Positions 42,125 through 51,967 of a stretch of 64,000 bases of DNA are shown piece after piece; position 1 is the stretch's first letter; every line of letters starts with the position of its first letter. The translations under genes and the position numbers were made by a program. This DNA is from Alphaproteobacteria bacterium (GTDB lineage: Bacteria; Pseudomonadota; Alphaproteobacteria; DSM-16000; Inquilinaceae). The notes under the pieces are model-generated. The model ran no database searches. It had not been told where the DNA came from and saw only the letters and a list, made by a program, of their open reading frames with translations. The stretch covers positions 62,001 to 126,000 of the forward strand of contig JANQGH010000050.1 in assembly GCA_028277405.1 (NCBI GenBank), given 5' to 3'.

Positions 42125-45058
42125 TCATTGCTCCCATCCCGCCTGTCTGGCGGGCGCCTCTACCAGTTCGACATAGTGGCGGTAGGCGGTCTCCTGCGCC
42201 GCATGTACACGGCTCTCGGCCGCTTGAAAGCTTGCTGGCGCATCGGCGGGGAAGGCGGCGCGTTTCAGACCGTCAAGGATGGAAGGTGGCGCCGTTTCCA
42301 GATCGGGGATGCGGACCTGAACCAAGCGCTCATAGGCTTGGATGCGCTGGCCCAGCGCGAGCGCCGCCGTTAGATCATCGACGGCCGCATCGGCCAAAAT
42401 CCCGGCCTTGCCGAGGGCTACTAGCGCCTCGTTCGTATCGGCATGCAGAACTGAAGGCTTCTCGGCAGCGTGGTGCAGTTGCAGGCTCTGCGCGATGAAC
42501 TCGATATCGACCAGCCCGCCGCGCACATGCTTGACCGCCCAAGGCGAGGTCTGGCGATGCTCCTTCTCGATGCGCTGGCGCATGTCGGCCACATCGCGAT
42601 AGAGGGCAGCGGGGTCACGCCGGCGGGTGAGAATTCTCCGCAGCATGTCGCCCAGCCGCGCGCGCATCTCAGGCTCGCCCGTGATGCAGCGGGCGCGCGT
42701 CAGCGCCATATGCTCCCACGTCCAGGCGCTTTCTTCGTGATATTTGGCGAACGCCTCGAAGCTGGTCGCCAGCGGCCCGGCGTTACCCGAGGGGCGCAGC
42801 CGCATGTCGACCTCGTAAAGCGCACCCTCGGCCGTTTGCGCGGTGATCGCGGACACTATGCGTTGGATCAGGCGGGTGAAATAGACCGTTGCGCCCAGCG
42901 GCTTGTCGCCATCCGATTCCATCTGGTCGCCGGCGTCGAAAACCATGATCAGATCGAGGTCGGATCGGATCGACATCTGGCCGCTGCCAAGCTTGCCCAT
43001 GGCGACGATGGCCAGGCCGGGTGCCGAGAACCTGCCGTGGCGCCGCGCGAACTCCGCTTCCACCCGCTCTTGCAGGGCCGCCAGCCCGGCATCCGCGATG
43101 GCCGTCAGATAGGGGCCCAGCCGGTCGCCCGTCGTCGTGCCGCGCAAAAGCTGCGCGCCGGCGCGAAAGCGATGGTCGCGGGTCCATTGGCGGAGGATGT
43201 CGAGCTCGTCCTCGTGATAGTGCGCCGGCGCCAACAGCCGCTCGATCTCGTCGGTCAGTTCCACGCGATTGGGCAGCGTGTCAAAGAACCCTGGTGTCAA
43301 GACGGCATCCAGCTCCTCCGGATTCTGGGCCAAATGGTCGGCCATGCGGTCCGATACGCCCAACAGCTCGACCACGAAGTTCAGCAGGCTCGGCTGGACC
43401 CGGAACATTGAGAAGAGTTGGATGCCCGCCGGCAGGCCCGCAAGGAACTTGTCGAACCGGTTGAAGGCCGTGTCGGGGTGGGGCGAGCGCCCGATCGCGC
43501 CCAGCAGCTGGGGCAGCATCTCGGTCAGCAGCCCACGCGACCGGTCGCTGCGCACGGCGCGATAGCGTCCGTGCAGCCAGCCGCGCACCGTGTCGACAAT
43601 CTTGGCCGGCTCGCTGAAGCCAAGTCCGGCCAGAACCCGCTCGGTATCGGGCAACGCGTCGGGGCCGGTGAAGATGAGGCCGCTGTTGTCGCCCATCGTC
43701 TCGCTGAACAGTTGGCCGAACTGCCGTTCCACCGTGGCCAGGGTGGCGCGCAAGGCATCGCGAAAGTCGGCGTCTGGTTCGCCGAGAAAGCAGGCGAGCC
43801 GGGCAACACCTTCCGGCGATTCGGGCAAGCGCTGGGTCTGCTGGTCGTCGGTCATCTGAAGCCGGTGTTCGATCCGGCGCAGGCGTGCATAGGCCGTCGA
43901 CAGTTCGTCGGCCACGTCGGTGCCGATCCGCCCCACCCCGGCCAGGGTTCGCAGCGTGTCCACCGTGCGGCGGCTGCGCAATCGCGGGTCACGGCCGCCG
44001 TAAATCATCTGTTGTGTCTGGGCGAAGAACTCGATCTCGCGGATCCCGCCCCGGCCGATCTTCAGATCATGGCCTTCGATCGCCATGCCGTTGGTGCCGG
44101 CCTTGCGGTCGAGCTGGCGCTTGATGCCGTGAATGTCCTGCAGCGACGCGAAGTCGAGATTGCGACGCCAGATGAAGGGCTGCAGGAAGGTCAGGAAGGC
44201 CTCGCCGGCCTCCAGGTCGCCGGCGATGGGGCGGGCCTTGATCATCGCCGCCCGCTCCCAATTCTGGGCCAGGCTGGCGTAATAGTTCTCCGCCGCGTCG
44301 AGACTGACGGCCAGCGGTGTCGCCCCGGGGTCGGGCCGCAACCTCAAATCGGTGCGGAAAACATAGCCGTCCGCCGTATGCTCCTCCATAATGCGAACCA
44401 TGGAGCGCACGAGGCGAATCATGGTGCGCGGCAGGCGGTCGAGGTCGCCGGTTTGGATCCTTTCGGGGTCGTAGAAGATGATGAGGTCGATATCGCTGGA
44501 ATAGTTCAGTTCGGCCGCACCCAGTTTGCCCATGCCCAAGACAATCAAGCCCGACCGGCTTTCAGGGTCGGCCGGATCGCTCAAACTCAAGGCCCCGCGG
44601 TCGGCGGCTATGCGCAGGCACAGACGGGTGGTCAGCCGCAGGGCCGTTTCCGCGAAGCGCGACAGGGCGCCGGTTACCTGGTCAAGGCTCCAAGACCCGC
44701 CGATGTCTGCCACCGCGATCAACAGCGCAGCCTGGCGCTTGGCCCGGCGCAAGGCCGCCATCAAAGGGTCCTCTTGCTCGGCGTCAGCCTGGTCGCGCCA
44801 AAGCGCGCCGATCAACCCGTCAAACACGCTGGTCGGCCCGTCAGCGGCGATCGCTTGCAGCAGGTCCGGTTCGCGTACCGCGCAGTCGGTCAGGAACGGG
44901 CTGTTGCCGAACAGGGCCGACAGCAGGCGGTCGTCCTGCCAGGCCGGGGCTGGATCGATCTGGCGCCAGCGTTCCCAGCCGAGTTCCAGCAGCCGGGCGT
45001 CGGCTGGCTGCGGCCAGTGGACAAGGGTGCCGTGCCCGGCTTTGGCTAGCGTCGTCAT
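42125..45058 (-). CDS. glnE: Bifunctional glutamine synthetase adenylyltransferase/deadenylyltransferase
   Basis: Adjusts glutamine synthetase activity by adding and removing AMP in response to PII. The protein of about 977 residues has two nucleotidyltransferase halves: GMGKLGAAELNYSSDIDLI in the N-terminal (deadenylylating) half and AMGKLGSGQMSIRSDLDLIM in the C-terminal (adenylylating) half, each with the catalytic Asp pair. HVRGGLVDIEFIAQSLQLHH lies near the C-terminus. Starts are ambiguous: ATG at 45058 or GTG at 45067. The gene is divergent from the AsmA-like gene. Confidence 0.96.
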   Translation of the reverse strand: MTTLAKAGHGTLVHWPQPADARLLELGWERWRQIDPAPAWQDDRLLSALFGNSPFLTDCAVREPDLLQAIAADGPTSVFDGLIGALWRDQADAEQEDPLMAALRRAKRQAALLIAVADIGGSWSLDQVTGALSRFAETALRLTTRLCLRIAADRGALSLSDPADPESRSGLIVLGMGKLGAAELNYSSDIDLIIFYDPERIQTGDLDRLPRTMIRLVRSMVRIMEEHTADGYVFRTDLRLRPDPGATPLAVSLDAAENYYASLAQNWERAAMIKARPIAGDLEAGEAFLTFLQPFIWRRNLDFASLQDIHGIKRQLDRKAGTNGMAIEGHDLKIGRGGIREIEFFAQTQQMIYGGRDPRLRSRRTVDTLRTLAGVGRIGTDVADELSTAYARLRRIEHRLQMTDDQQTQRLPESPEGVARLACFLGEPDADFRDALRATLATVERQFGQLFSETMGDNSGLIFTGPDALPDTERVLAGLGFSEPAKIVDTVRGWLHGRYRAVRSDRSRGLLTEMLPQLLGAIGRSPHPDTAFNRFDKFLAGLPAGIQLFSMFRVQPSLLNFVVELLGVSDRMADHLAQNPEELDAVLTPGFFDTLPNRVELTDEIERLLAPAHYHEDELDILRQWTRDHRFRAGAQLLRGTTTGDRLGPYLTAIADAGLAALQERVEAEFARRHGRFSAPGLAIVAMGKLGSGQMSIRSDLDLIMVFDAGDQMESDGDKPLGATVYFTRLIQRIVSAITAQTAEGALYEVDMRLRPSGNAGPLATSFEAFAKYHEESAWTWEHMALTRARCITGEPEMRARLGDMLRRILTRRRDPAALYRDVADMRQRIEKEHRQTSPWAVKHVRGGLVDIEFIAQSLQLHHAAEKPSVLHADTNEALVALGKAGILADAAVDDLTAALALGQRIQAYERLVQVRIPDLETAPPSILDGLKRAAFPADAPASFQAAESRVHAAQETAYRHYVELVEAPARQAGWEQ

Positions 45059-45118
45059 CACCGCCACACTTTGTCAACGCGGCGCCCAGGTCAAGCCGGT
45101 CGGGCGCGGGGCCGGCGG

Positions 45119-48100
45119 ATGAGCTTTTGGCGCCTGGCGCTGCGCTTCGTCGTCGGTGTGTTCGGCGTGGTGGTCGTGCTCGCCGGGCTGGCCGTGTTGC
45201 GCCTGGCCGCCGGTCCGGTCGATGTCAGCTTCCTGACCCCTTACCTCGAAGACGCGATGACCGACGCTCCGGTGCGCCTCGACATCGACCGCACATCGCT
45301 GGTTTGGGACGGGTTCGGCACGCCGATCGAGCTGCTGGCCCGGAATGTCAGTGTGCTTGACGCCACGACCGGTGCGGACTTGGCCGATATTCCGGCCATG
45401 GCGGTAACGATCAATACGCCGGAGCTGTTTGCCGGGCACATCTCACCGAGAAGCATCACCCTGATTGAGCCGATCATGCGCGTTCAACGGGATGCGGACG
45501 GTTCGGTCGGGTTGGAGTTGGCGGGCCTTGAGTTGGGGCGCCCTGGCGGCGACGGGGGGGTGGCTGACAACCAGTCAGCCCTGGGCGGCCTCATGGCCAT
45601 GCTGCAATCGAGCAATCCGATCTTGGCCGGGTTCGAGTCGCTTCGCATCGAGGACGGGCTGGTCTTCGTCGAAGACCGGGCGATCGGGCTGACATGGACG
45701 GCCCCGTCGACGAACATCGAGTTGCGGCGGTCGGCGGACGGCATCGAGGGCGCCCTGTCATTGGCGGCCGATATCGGGCAGCTTGAACTGGCGCTCGACT
45801 TCGACGGCGAACTGATCGATGCCGCCGCCGGGCCGTCGATCTCTGGGCAGATCGACCTGATGGTGCGCCAGGCCGACCGGCTGGTCAGCTACAGCGGCAG
45901 TGTTTCCTACCGGTCCGATCGACAAGGCTCGGTCGAACTGGTTGGCAGTCTGACCGGTCGCATCAACGCCAACAGCCCTGAGTTGAGGGCCGAGATCATC
46001 GTCGATCAGACCCTGAACCCGTTGTCATCGGTCATTCGCTACGCCATCGACCGGGTCGTGCCGGCCGACTGGGCCATGGCGGCGCCTGTACTGTCACCCT
46101 TGTCGAGCCTGACCACGCCAGTAACCGCGAGCGGCGAGTTGCAGCTGAACGACCGGTTCCTGCCGCAGCGGATCGAAATGCATATGCGGGCGGGCTCGGG
46201 CCAGCTGAACTTGCCGGCCTATTACGACGAACCCTTGAACGTCGCCGGTATCCAGTTGACGGCCGTCGCCGACTTCGCGACCCGTCGCTTCAGCCTGCCG
46301 CAGTTCACGATCGATGTCGGCGGGCCGCGGATCGACGTGACCGCGGATATCCAGATCGAACCGATCGGCCTGCTCGACGCGGTCGGCACGGTCACCCTGT
46401 CGGACATGCCGGTCGACCTCTTGTCGCGCTACTGGCCCGAGGCGATCACGCCGGCCCGGCAATGGATCACCAGCCAGATCAGCCGGGGTGTGGTCCGGCG
46501 CGCCAGCATGGACATTCACACGCGCGCGTTCAATCTACCGGACCAGCCGGTGGAGCTGGTATCGCTGAACGGCGAGATGGATCTCGAAGACATGACCGTT
46601 GAATATCTCGGCGGCATGGATCCGGTTTCAGGCGCCAGCGGCACCGCCATTTTCAACGAACGCGACTTCATCATCACGCTGGACAGTGGATTTGTTCAGG
46701 GCGTGGATGTTCTGGCGGCAGTCATCGCCATCACGGAACTGGACCGCCCACCGGCCCAGTTAGACATTTCGCTGGCGCTGGCCGGCCCCGTGACGAATGC
46801 GATGGAGGTGATCAACGCGCCGCGCTTGCGGCTGGCCGATCGGGCGGGGCTTAACCCGACGCTGATCGGCGGCGAAATGTCGGGCCGGCTCGCCTTCAGC
46901 TTCCCCTTGGCGCGGCGGGACGAGGAGATACCGGTCGCGTATGGCGGCGTGTTCGCCATCGAAGGGGGGTCGGCCGATGGTGTCTTCGATTCCCTGACAC
47001 TGACGGATCTGGCGGGCGAGGTTCGCGTTGACGGCGAGGGCTTCAGCCTGACAGGCACCGGCTCGCTGAACGGGCTGCCGGCCGACATTCTGATCGCCCA
47101 ATCCTATGAGCCGGAGGGTGACGGCAATCTGCGGTCGGAGATCAGCACGACCTTGCCCGAGGGGCGCTATGACGTGCTCGGTGTTCCGGACATCCCTGGC
47201 TTGTCCGGCCCGCTGCCGATCCGGGTCGATGCCACTTTGCAGCGTGATGCCAGCCTGCGGCTGAACGCGGCCATCGACCTGACCCGCGCCCGGCTGGAGA
47301 TAGAGCCGTTGCGCTATACCAAGCCCCCCGGCACCGCGGGCCAAGGCTGGGCCACAGTGACGTTGCGGAATGGCCAGGTGATCGGCGACGTGGCGTTTTC
47401 GGTCGACGCTATGGGCCTGGCCGCCAATGGCCGGGTTGAGCTAGACGAGGGCGGCGATGCCTCGTTCCTCGACGTCGACAGCCTTGTCTACGGCCGGACG
47501 GATGTCTCTGTTCAGGCGGCCTTTTCCCCGTCCGGGGCGGCGTCCGTGGACATCGAGGGCCGCCAGCTTGATATCCAGCAACTGATCGGCGATGTCGGGC
47601 TGAGCGATTTGGGTCTTGAGCAGGGGTCGACCGACGAACCGCCGCGCAACATCAGCGTCGCGGTCGATCGGCTGATCGTCGGCGGTAATCGGGGCCTGAA
47701 TGATGTCACGGCCGACATGGCCAGCGAAGCCGGGGCGATGACCCAACTCAGCCTCACCGCGATGCATGACGGCGGGGGCGCCGTTGCGGTCAGCTTGCAG
47801 CCGATCGCCCAAGGCGATGCGTTGTCGGTGCGCAGCGCCAATACCGGCGCGCTGCTCAGCCTCTTGGGTGAGACGGATCGCATCAATGGGGGCCAGTTGG
47901 CGCTCGACGCCACGATCGCGGGCGGCACCACCTCCGGCATGCTGGTGGTGGAGGACTTCCGGGTACGCGACGCGCCCGAACTAGCCCGCATCATGGCGGC
48001 CGAACCCGTCGTGGCCCACGCCGAGCCGCCGGAGGCGGACAGCGTCGTCTTCAACAGGCTGGAGGCCGACCTGGCCCTGACCGGCGGTCGGCTGACCGTG

Positions 48101-48400
48101 CGCGACGGTCGCGCGTCGGGCGGCGAACTCGGCATCACCATGGGCGGTGTCGCGGACTTCTCGTCCGACACGATCGATTTCACCGGCACCTTCGTGCCGC
48201 TTTACGGCCTGAACTCGCTCTTGAGCGGCGTGCCGCTGATCGGCGATATCCTGTATGGCGGCGCCGGCGGCGGGGTCTTCGCCTTCACCTACCGGGTCTC
48301 CGGCCCGACGGACGCGCCGACGGTCTCGGTCAATCCCCTGTCGGTCCTGGCGCCGGGCATCCTGCGGCGCATCTTCTTCGAGGGGATGCCGCCTTCCTAA
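45119..48400 (+). CDS. AsmA-like/DUF3971 (YhdP-type) giant envelope protein
   Basis: A 1093-residue protein with one N-terminal membrane helix (LALRFVVGVFGVVVVLAGLAV) and a long beta-rich periplasmic body. The C-terminal part (FNRLEADLALTGGRLTVRDG, then FTGTFVPLYGLNSLLSGVPL) is the AsmA-like C-terminal domain. YhdP/TamB/AsmA proteins form hydrophobic grooves that carry phospholipid from inner to outer membrane; this one probably does likewise, complementing the MlaD protein at 4499. ATG at 45119 sits right before the anchor. tyrS converges 11 bases downstream. Confidence 0.88.
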   Translation: MSFWRLALRFVVGVFGVVVVLAGLAVLRLAAGPVDVSFLTPYLEDAMTDAPVRLDIDRTSLVWDGFGTPIELLARNVSVLDATTGADLADIPAMAVTINTPELFAGHISPRSITLIEPIMRVQRDADGSVGLELAGLELGRPGGDGGVADNQSALGGLMAMLQSSNPILAGFESLRIEDGLVFVEDRAIGLTWTAPSTNIELRRSADGIEGALSLAADIGQLELALDFDGELIDAAAGPSISGQIDLMVRQADRLVSYSGSVSYRSDRQGSVELVGSLTGRINANSPELRAEIIVDQTLNPLSSVIRYAIDRVVPADWAMAAPVLSPLSSLTTPVTASGELQLNDRFLPQRIEMHMRAGSGQLNLPAYYDEPLNVAGIQLTAVADFATRRFSLPQFTIDVGGPRIDVTADIQIEPIGLLDAVGTVTLSDMPVDLLSRYWPEAITPARQWITSQISRGVVRRASMDIHTRAFNLPDQPVELVSLNGEMDLEDMTVEYLGGMDPVSGASGTAIFNERDFIITLDSGFVQGVDVLAAVIAITELDRPPAQLDISLALAGPVTNAMEVINAPRLRLADRAGLNPTLIGGEMSGRLAFSFPLARRDEEIPVAYGGVFAIEGGSADGVFDSLTLTDLAGEVRVDGEGFSLTGTGSLNGLPADILIAQSYEPEGDGNLRSEISTTLPEGRYDVLGVPDIPGLSGPLPIRVDATLQRDASLRLNAAIDLTRARLEIEPLRYTKPPGTAGQGWATVTLRNGQVIGDVAFSVDAMGLAANGRVELDEGGDASFLDVDSLVYGRTDVSVQAAFSPSGAASVDIEGRQLDIQQLIGDVGLSDLGLEQGSTDEPPRNISVAVDRLIVGGNRGLNDVTADMASEAGAMTQLSLTAMHDGGGAVAVSLQPIAQGDALSVRSANTGALLSLLGETDRINGGQLALDATIAGGTTSGMLVVEDFRVRDAPELARIMAAEPVVAHAEPPEADSVVFNRLEADLALTGGRLTVRDGRASGGELGITMGGVADFSSDTIDFTGTFVPLYGLNSLLSGVPLIGDILYGGAGGGVFAFTYRVSGPTDAPTVSVNPLSVLAPGILRRIFFEGMPPS

Positions 48401-48411
48401 GCTGCTAAGGC

Positions 48412-49665
48412 TTAGCCCGGACGAACCAGAGCGTGTCGCTTCTTGCCGGCCGACAGCTTGATCGTGCCGTCGTCTGCCAACGTGCCGATATCGACCGCCT
48501 GCTCAGGGTCCGCGAGCTTGACGTCGTTGACCCGGCCACCGCCGCCGCTGATCAGCCGTCGCGCCTCGCCGTTTGAGGCGGCGAGGCCGGCCATAACGAA
48601 CAGCCTGAAGGCCGGGATACCGTCTTCCAGTTCGCCCCGAGCGACGTCGACCTGGGGCAGCCCGGCCGCGCTTTCGCCCTCTTCAAAGGTGCGGCGCGCG
48701 GTCTCGGCCGCCTCCAGGGCGGCCTTCTCGCCATGGCAAAGGCGTGTGGCCTCGGTCGCCAGGATCTTCTTGGCCTCGTTGATCTCCGCACCGCCCAGCG
48801 CCTCCAGCCGCGTAACCTCGGCGATCGGCAGATCGGTAAACAGGCGCAGGAAGCGGCCGACATCCGCATCCTCGGTATTGCGCCAGAATTGCCAGTAGTC
48901 GTAAGGGCTCAGCCGGTCGGCGGCCAGCCAGACCGCACCCTCGGCGGTCTTGCCCATCTTCGCGCCCGACGCGGTGGTGATCAGCGGCGTGGTCAGCCCG
49001 AACAGGTCCGCGCCGTCAATGCGCCGGCCAAGCTCCATGCCGTTCACGATGTTGCCCCACTGGTCCGACCCGCCCAGTTGCAGGCTGCAGCCATATCGGC
49101 GATGCAGCTCCAAAAAGTCGTAGGCCTGGAGGATCATGTAGTTGAACTCCAGGAAGGTCAGCGGCTGCTCGCGATCGAGCCGCAGCTTGACCGAGTCGAA
49201 GGTCAGCATGCGGTTGATTGTGAAGTGCAGGCCCACATCCCGCAGAAACGGGATGTAGCCGAGACCGTCCAGCCAATCGGCATTGTTGGCGAGGATCGCG
49301 TCCGTCGGCCCGTCACCGAAGGCCAGGAAGCTGGCGAAGTTCGCCTTGATCCCGGCGATGTTGGCGTCGATCCGCTCCGCCGTCAGCAATTGGCGCGAGG
49401 CGTCCTTGCCGGACGGGTCGCCGATCTTGGTCGTGCCGCCGCCCATCAGCACGATCGGCCGATGGCCCAGCTGCTGCATCCAGCGCAGCATCATGATCTG
49501 CACCAGGCTGCCGATATGCAGGCTGTCGGCTGTGGCGTCGAAGCCGATATAGCCGACGACGGAACCCTCGGCCGCCTTGGCGTCCAGCGCCTCGGGGTCG
49601 GTGATCTGGTGGATGAACTGGCGTTCCTGAAGAACGTTGAGAAGGTCGGATTTGAAGCGTGACAT
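48412..49665 (-). CDS. tyrS: Tyrosyl-tRNA synthetase
   Basis: Charges tRNA-Tyr. The 417-residue class I synthetase has the HIGH-type motif [13 protein letters not shown] near residue 48, [30 protein letters not shown] near 195, and the KMSKS-type [14 protein letters not shown] near 232. A C-terminal S4 RNA-binding domain follows ([16 protein letters not shown]). Length is typical for the TyrRS of proteobacteria. Confidence 0.97.
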   Translation of the reverse strand: MSRFKSDLLNVLQERQFIHQITDPEALDAKAAEGSVVGYIGFDATADSLHIGSLVQIMMLRWMQQLGHRPIVLMGGGTTKIGDPSGKDASRQLLTAERIDANIAGIKANFASFLAFGDGPTDAILANNADWLDGLGYIPFLRDVGLHFTINRMLTFDSVKLRLDREQPLTFLEFNYMILQAYDFLELHRRYGCSLQLGGSDQWGNIVNGMELGRRIDGADLFGLTTPLITTASGAKMGKTAEGAVWLAADRLSPYDYWQFWRNTEDADVGRFLRLFTDLPIAEVTRLEALGGAEINEAKKILATEATRLCHGEKAALEAAETARRTFEEGESAAGLPQVDVARGELEDGIPAFRLFVMAGLAASNGEARRLISGGGGRVNDVKLADPEQAVDIGTLADDGTIKLSAGKKRHALVRPG

Positions 49666-49707
49666 TGCGATTTGGACCAGTCGAAGGAGTGGAGGCGGGC
49701 AGCAGCC

Positions 49708-50367
49708 CTATTCGGCTACGGCTTTGTTCGGTTCCAGGGCCGCGTCCAAATAGCTGTCGATGGTCTCGACCAGCGTGTCGATCTTGCCGTGAAAGAAGTG
49801 GTTGGCGGACTCAATGACCCGGTGATCGATCACGATGTCCTTCTGCAGCGACAGTTTGGCGACCAGCTTCTCGACCGATTCCGGCGTCACGATGTCGTCG
49901 TTGGCGCCATTGACGATCAGCCCGGATGACGGGCACGGCGCCAGAAAACTGAAGTCAAACATGTTTGCAGGCGGGGCGATCGACAGAAAGCCGTCGATCT
50001 CCGGCCGGCGCATCAGCAGCTGCATGCCGATCCAGGCACCGAAGCTGAAGCCACCGACCCAGCAGCCTGCGGCATTCGGGTTATAGGTCTGCAGCCAATC
50101 CAGCGCCGACGCCGCATCCGACAATTCCCCTTCGCCCCGATCGAACGCGCCCTGGCTGCGCCCGACCCCGCGGAAGTTAAACCGCATGGTCGAAAAGCCG
50201 CGGCGGGCGAAGGCCTGGAACAGGACATAGACGATCTTGTTGTTCATCGTGCCGCCATGTTCCGGATGGGGATGCAGCAACAGGGCGACGGGCGCGCCCG
50301 GCTTTTTGCCGTGCTGATAGCGGCCTTCGAGACGGCCGTCGGGGCCATTGAAAATGACTTCGGGCAT
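49708..50367 (-). CDS. Alpha/beta hydrolase
   Basis: A 219-residue protein of the alpha/beta-hydrolase fold. PVALLLHPHPEHGGTMNNKI provides the HP-rich oxyanion loop, CWVGGFSFGAWIGMQLL the nucleophile elbow (GFSFGA, Ser in the centre), LIVNGANDDIVTPE the acid, and ANHFFHGK the catalytic His. This short, cap-less type is common beside housekeeping genes and is usually annotated as a putative acyl hydrolase; the substrate is unknown. Confidence 0.9.
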   Translation of the reverse strand: MPEVIFNGPDGRLEGRYQHGKKPGAPVALLLHPHPEHGGTMNNKIVYVLFQAFARRGFSTMRFNFRGVGRSQGAFDRGEGELSDAASALDWLQTYNPNAAGCWVGGFSFGAWIGMQLLMRRPEIDGFLSIAPPANMFDFSFLAPCPSSGLIVNGANDDIVTPESVEKLVAKLSLQKDIVIDHRVIESANHFFHGKIDTLVETIDSYLDAALEPNKAVAE

Positions 50368-50490
50368 CGGCGTGTGTTCCCTCCGGGTTGCCGCTGTCGA
50401 GGCTGGCTAGGCTCGGCCCCGTCGGCATTCGGCATAAACCTCATCTGACTGGAGGGGCATTTTCTCAGGAAAAACGCCTGGCCAGCCAGA

Positions 50491-50522
50491 ATACTTGACC
50501 GCACTACCCGGATAATTATATT
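50491..50522 (+). promoter_or_regulatory. Promoter of the cysE-iscR-suf region overlapped by a degenerate IscR site
   Basis: TTGACC (50495-50500) and TATATT (50517-50522) are separated by 16 bases, a good sigma-70 promoter. The 25 bases at 50491-50515 match the E. coli Type 1 IscR consensus at about 17 positions by eye: the left arm ATACTTGAC is good, the right arm ACCCGGATA is weak. The overlap with the -35 element would allow autorepression. No gene is seen in the remaining bases before cysE. Confidence 0.5.
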
Positions 50523-50653
50523 CCGATTGTCGCTAGTACCGGAGATCCGGACCGTCGAGAGCGCACAGCGGGTTGGTCCGGCACCGGCACGCGTGACTTG
50601 AAGGACAAGACCGGGCCGCGCAGGTCGCGTGGTATATCATAGGGATAGCCCAT

Positions 50654-51394
50654 ATGTTCAAGCGCCTTCGCGAAGACATTGACACCATCATGGCGCGCGA
50701 CCCGGCTGCACGTTCCCGGATCACGGTGTTCTTCACCTATCCCGGCCTGCACGCCGTGATGTTTTATCGCCTGTCCCATCGGTTCGTGAACTGGAACATG
50801 CGCGGGTTCGCGCTGTGGCTGTCCTATGTCGGCCGCATCCTGACGGGCATCGAAATCCATCCCGGCGCCACGATCGGCCGGCGCTTCTTCGTCGATCACG
50901 GCACCGGGGTCGTCATCGGCGAGACGACGGAAATCGGCGACGACGTCACGCTTTATCAAGGCGTGACCTTGGGCGGTACGTCGTCGGACGGCGGCAAGCG
51001 CCATCCGACCTTGCTGGACGGCGTCATCGTCGGCGCCGGCGCCAAGATCCTGGGCCCCCATACGATCGGCAAGAACGCGCGGGTCGGCTCGAACGCCGTG
51101 GTGCTGAAGGATGTGCCGGAATGCGTCACCGTGGTCGGCGTGCCGGCGCGGCCGGCGGGCATGCCGAAGCAGCCCAAGCCCGAGTTCGTCGCTTACGGCA
51201 CGCCGACGGACGATCTGCCCGATCCGGTGGCGCGCGCGGTGCACGGATTGAACGCCGAACTGGCGACGCTGCGTCAGCGGATCGTCCAGTTGGAGGACGA
51301 ATTGGCCCACCACAGGGACGCGGCGCCGGACGGGCCGCTTGATGGCCGTGATGAGGAGGGTGCTGGAGAACAGCGCCGCGAAGGCCGGTGCTGA
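50654..51394 (+). CDS. cysE: Serine O-acetyltransferase
   Basis: Acetylates L-serine with acetyl-CoA, the committed step of cysteine synthesis. The 246-residue left-handed beta-helix protein has [32 protein letters not shown] and the hexapeptide series ending [18 protein letters not shown]-terminal coiled-coil-like tail ([20 protein letters not shown]) is added. Lying directly upstream of iscR, it links cysteine supply with cluster assembly, since cysteine is the sulfur donor. iscR follows after 39 bases. Confidence 0.95.
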   Translation: MFKRLREDIDTIMARDPAARSRITVFFTYPGLHAVMFYRLSHRFVNWNMRGFALWLSYVGRILTGIEIHPGATIGRRFFVDHGTGVVIGETTEIGDDVTLYQGVTLGGTSSDGGKRHPTLLDGVIVGAGAKILGPHTIGKNARVGSNAVVLKDVPECVTVVGVPARPAGMPKQPKPEFVAYGTPTDDLPDPVARAVHGLNAELATLRQRIVQLEDELAHHRDAAPDGPLDGRDEEGAGEQRREGRC

Positions 51395-51433
51395 CGATCG
51401 GCCCGAAGGTCGCGGGTAGGGGGAGATGAGTTC

Positions 51434-51937
51434 ATGAAGCTGAGCACGAAGGGTCGGTACGCGGTCATGGCGATGGTCGACATGGCGCAGCATGCGCAAG
51501 GACGGCCGGTGGCACTGGCCGACATCGCCGCGCGGCAGGAAATCTCGCTGTCCTACCTGGAGCAGCTTTTCGCCAAGCTGCGCCGATCGGGCCTGGTCAA
51601 AAGCGTGCGCGGCCCCGGCGGCGGATATCTGTTGACCCGGGGAACCGACGACACCCGCATTTCCGACGTCATCGTCGCCGTGGACGAGCCCATCCGGGCG
51701 ACCCGGTGTCCGTCCGGCTCGGGCGCTGGCTGCCGCAGCGACAAGAGCCGCTGCATGACCCATGATTTGTGGGAGGAGCTGGGCAACCAGATCCACCTCT
51801 ATCTCAGCTCCGTCAGCCTCGAAGATGTCATTCAGCGCCGTGTCCTTGGCACCAGCCGCGTGTTCGCCGGTCTTCAAGTCGAAGAACGTCGCCGGCCGCG
51901 GCCCGCCATCGCGCCCGGAACCGTAGCGGCCGAATAG
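51434..51937 (+). CDS. iscR: Rrf2 family regulator, IscR-type
   Basis: Fe-S-dependent transcriptional regulator of cluster assembly genes. The 167-residue protein has the winged helix at the N-terminus (MKLSTKGRYAVMAMVDMAQH; YLEQLFAKLRRSGLVKSVRG) and three cluster-ligand cysteines with the conserved His in TRCPSGSGAGCRSDKSRCMT. The cysteine spacing (7 and 6 intervening residues) is slightly wider than in E. coli. It presumably binds the sites at 53591-53615 and 50491-50515. GGGGAGATGAGTTC precedes the ATG. iscS follows after 30 bases. Confidence 0.95.
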   Translation: MKLSTKGRYAVMAMVDMAQHAQGRPVALADIAARQEISLSYLEQLFAKLRRSGLVKSVRGPGGGYLLTRGTDDTRISDVIVAVDEPIRATRCPSGSGAGCRSDKSRCMTHDLWEELGNQIHLYLSSVSLEDVIQRRVLGTSRVFAGLQVEERRRPRPAIAPGTVAAE

Positions 51938-51967
51938 CCGTTCAGACGGTTCTCAAGGGGGGTTTCC

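Noticed and set aside
43418-45049. A 543-codon plus-strand frame across glnE
   Set aside because: Antisense to the adenylyltransferase motifs on the minus strand; no domain in the plus frame.
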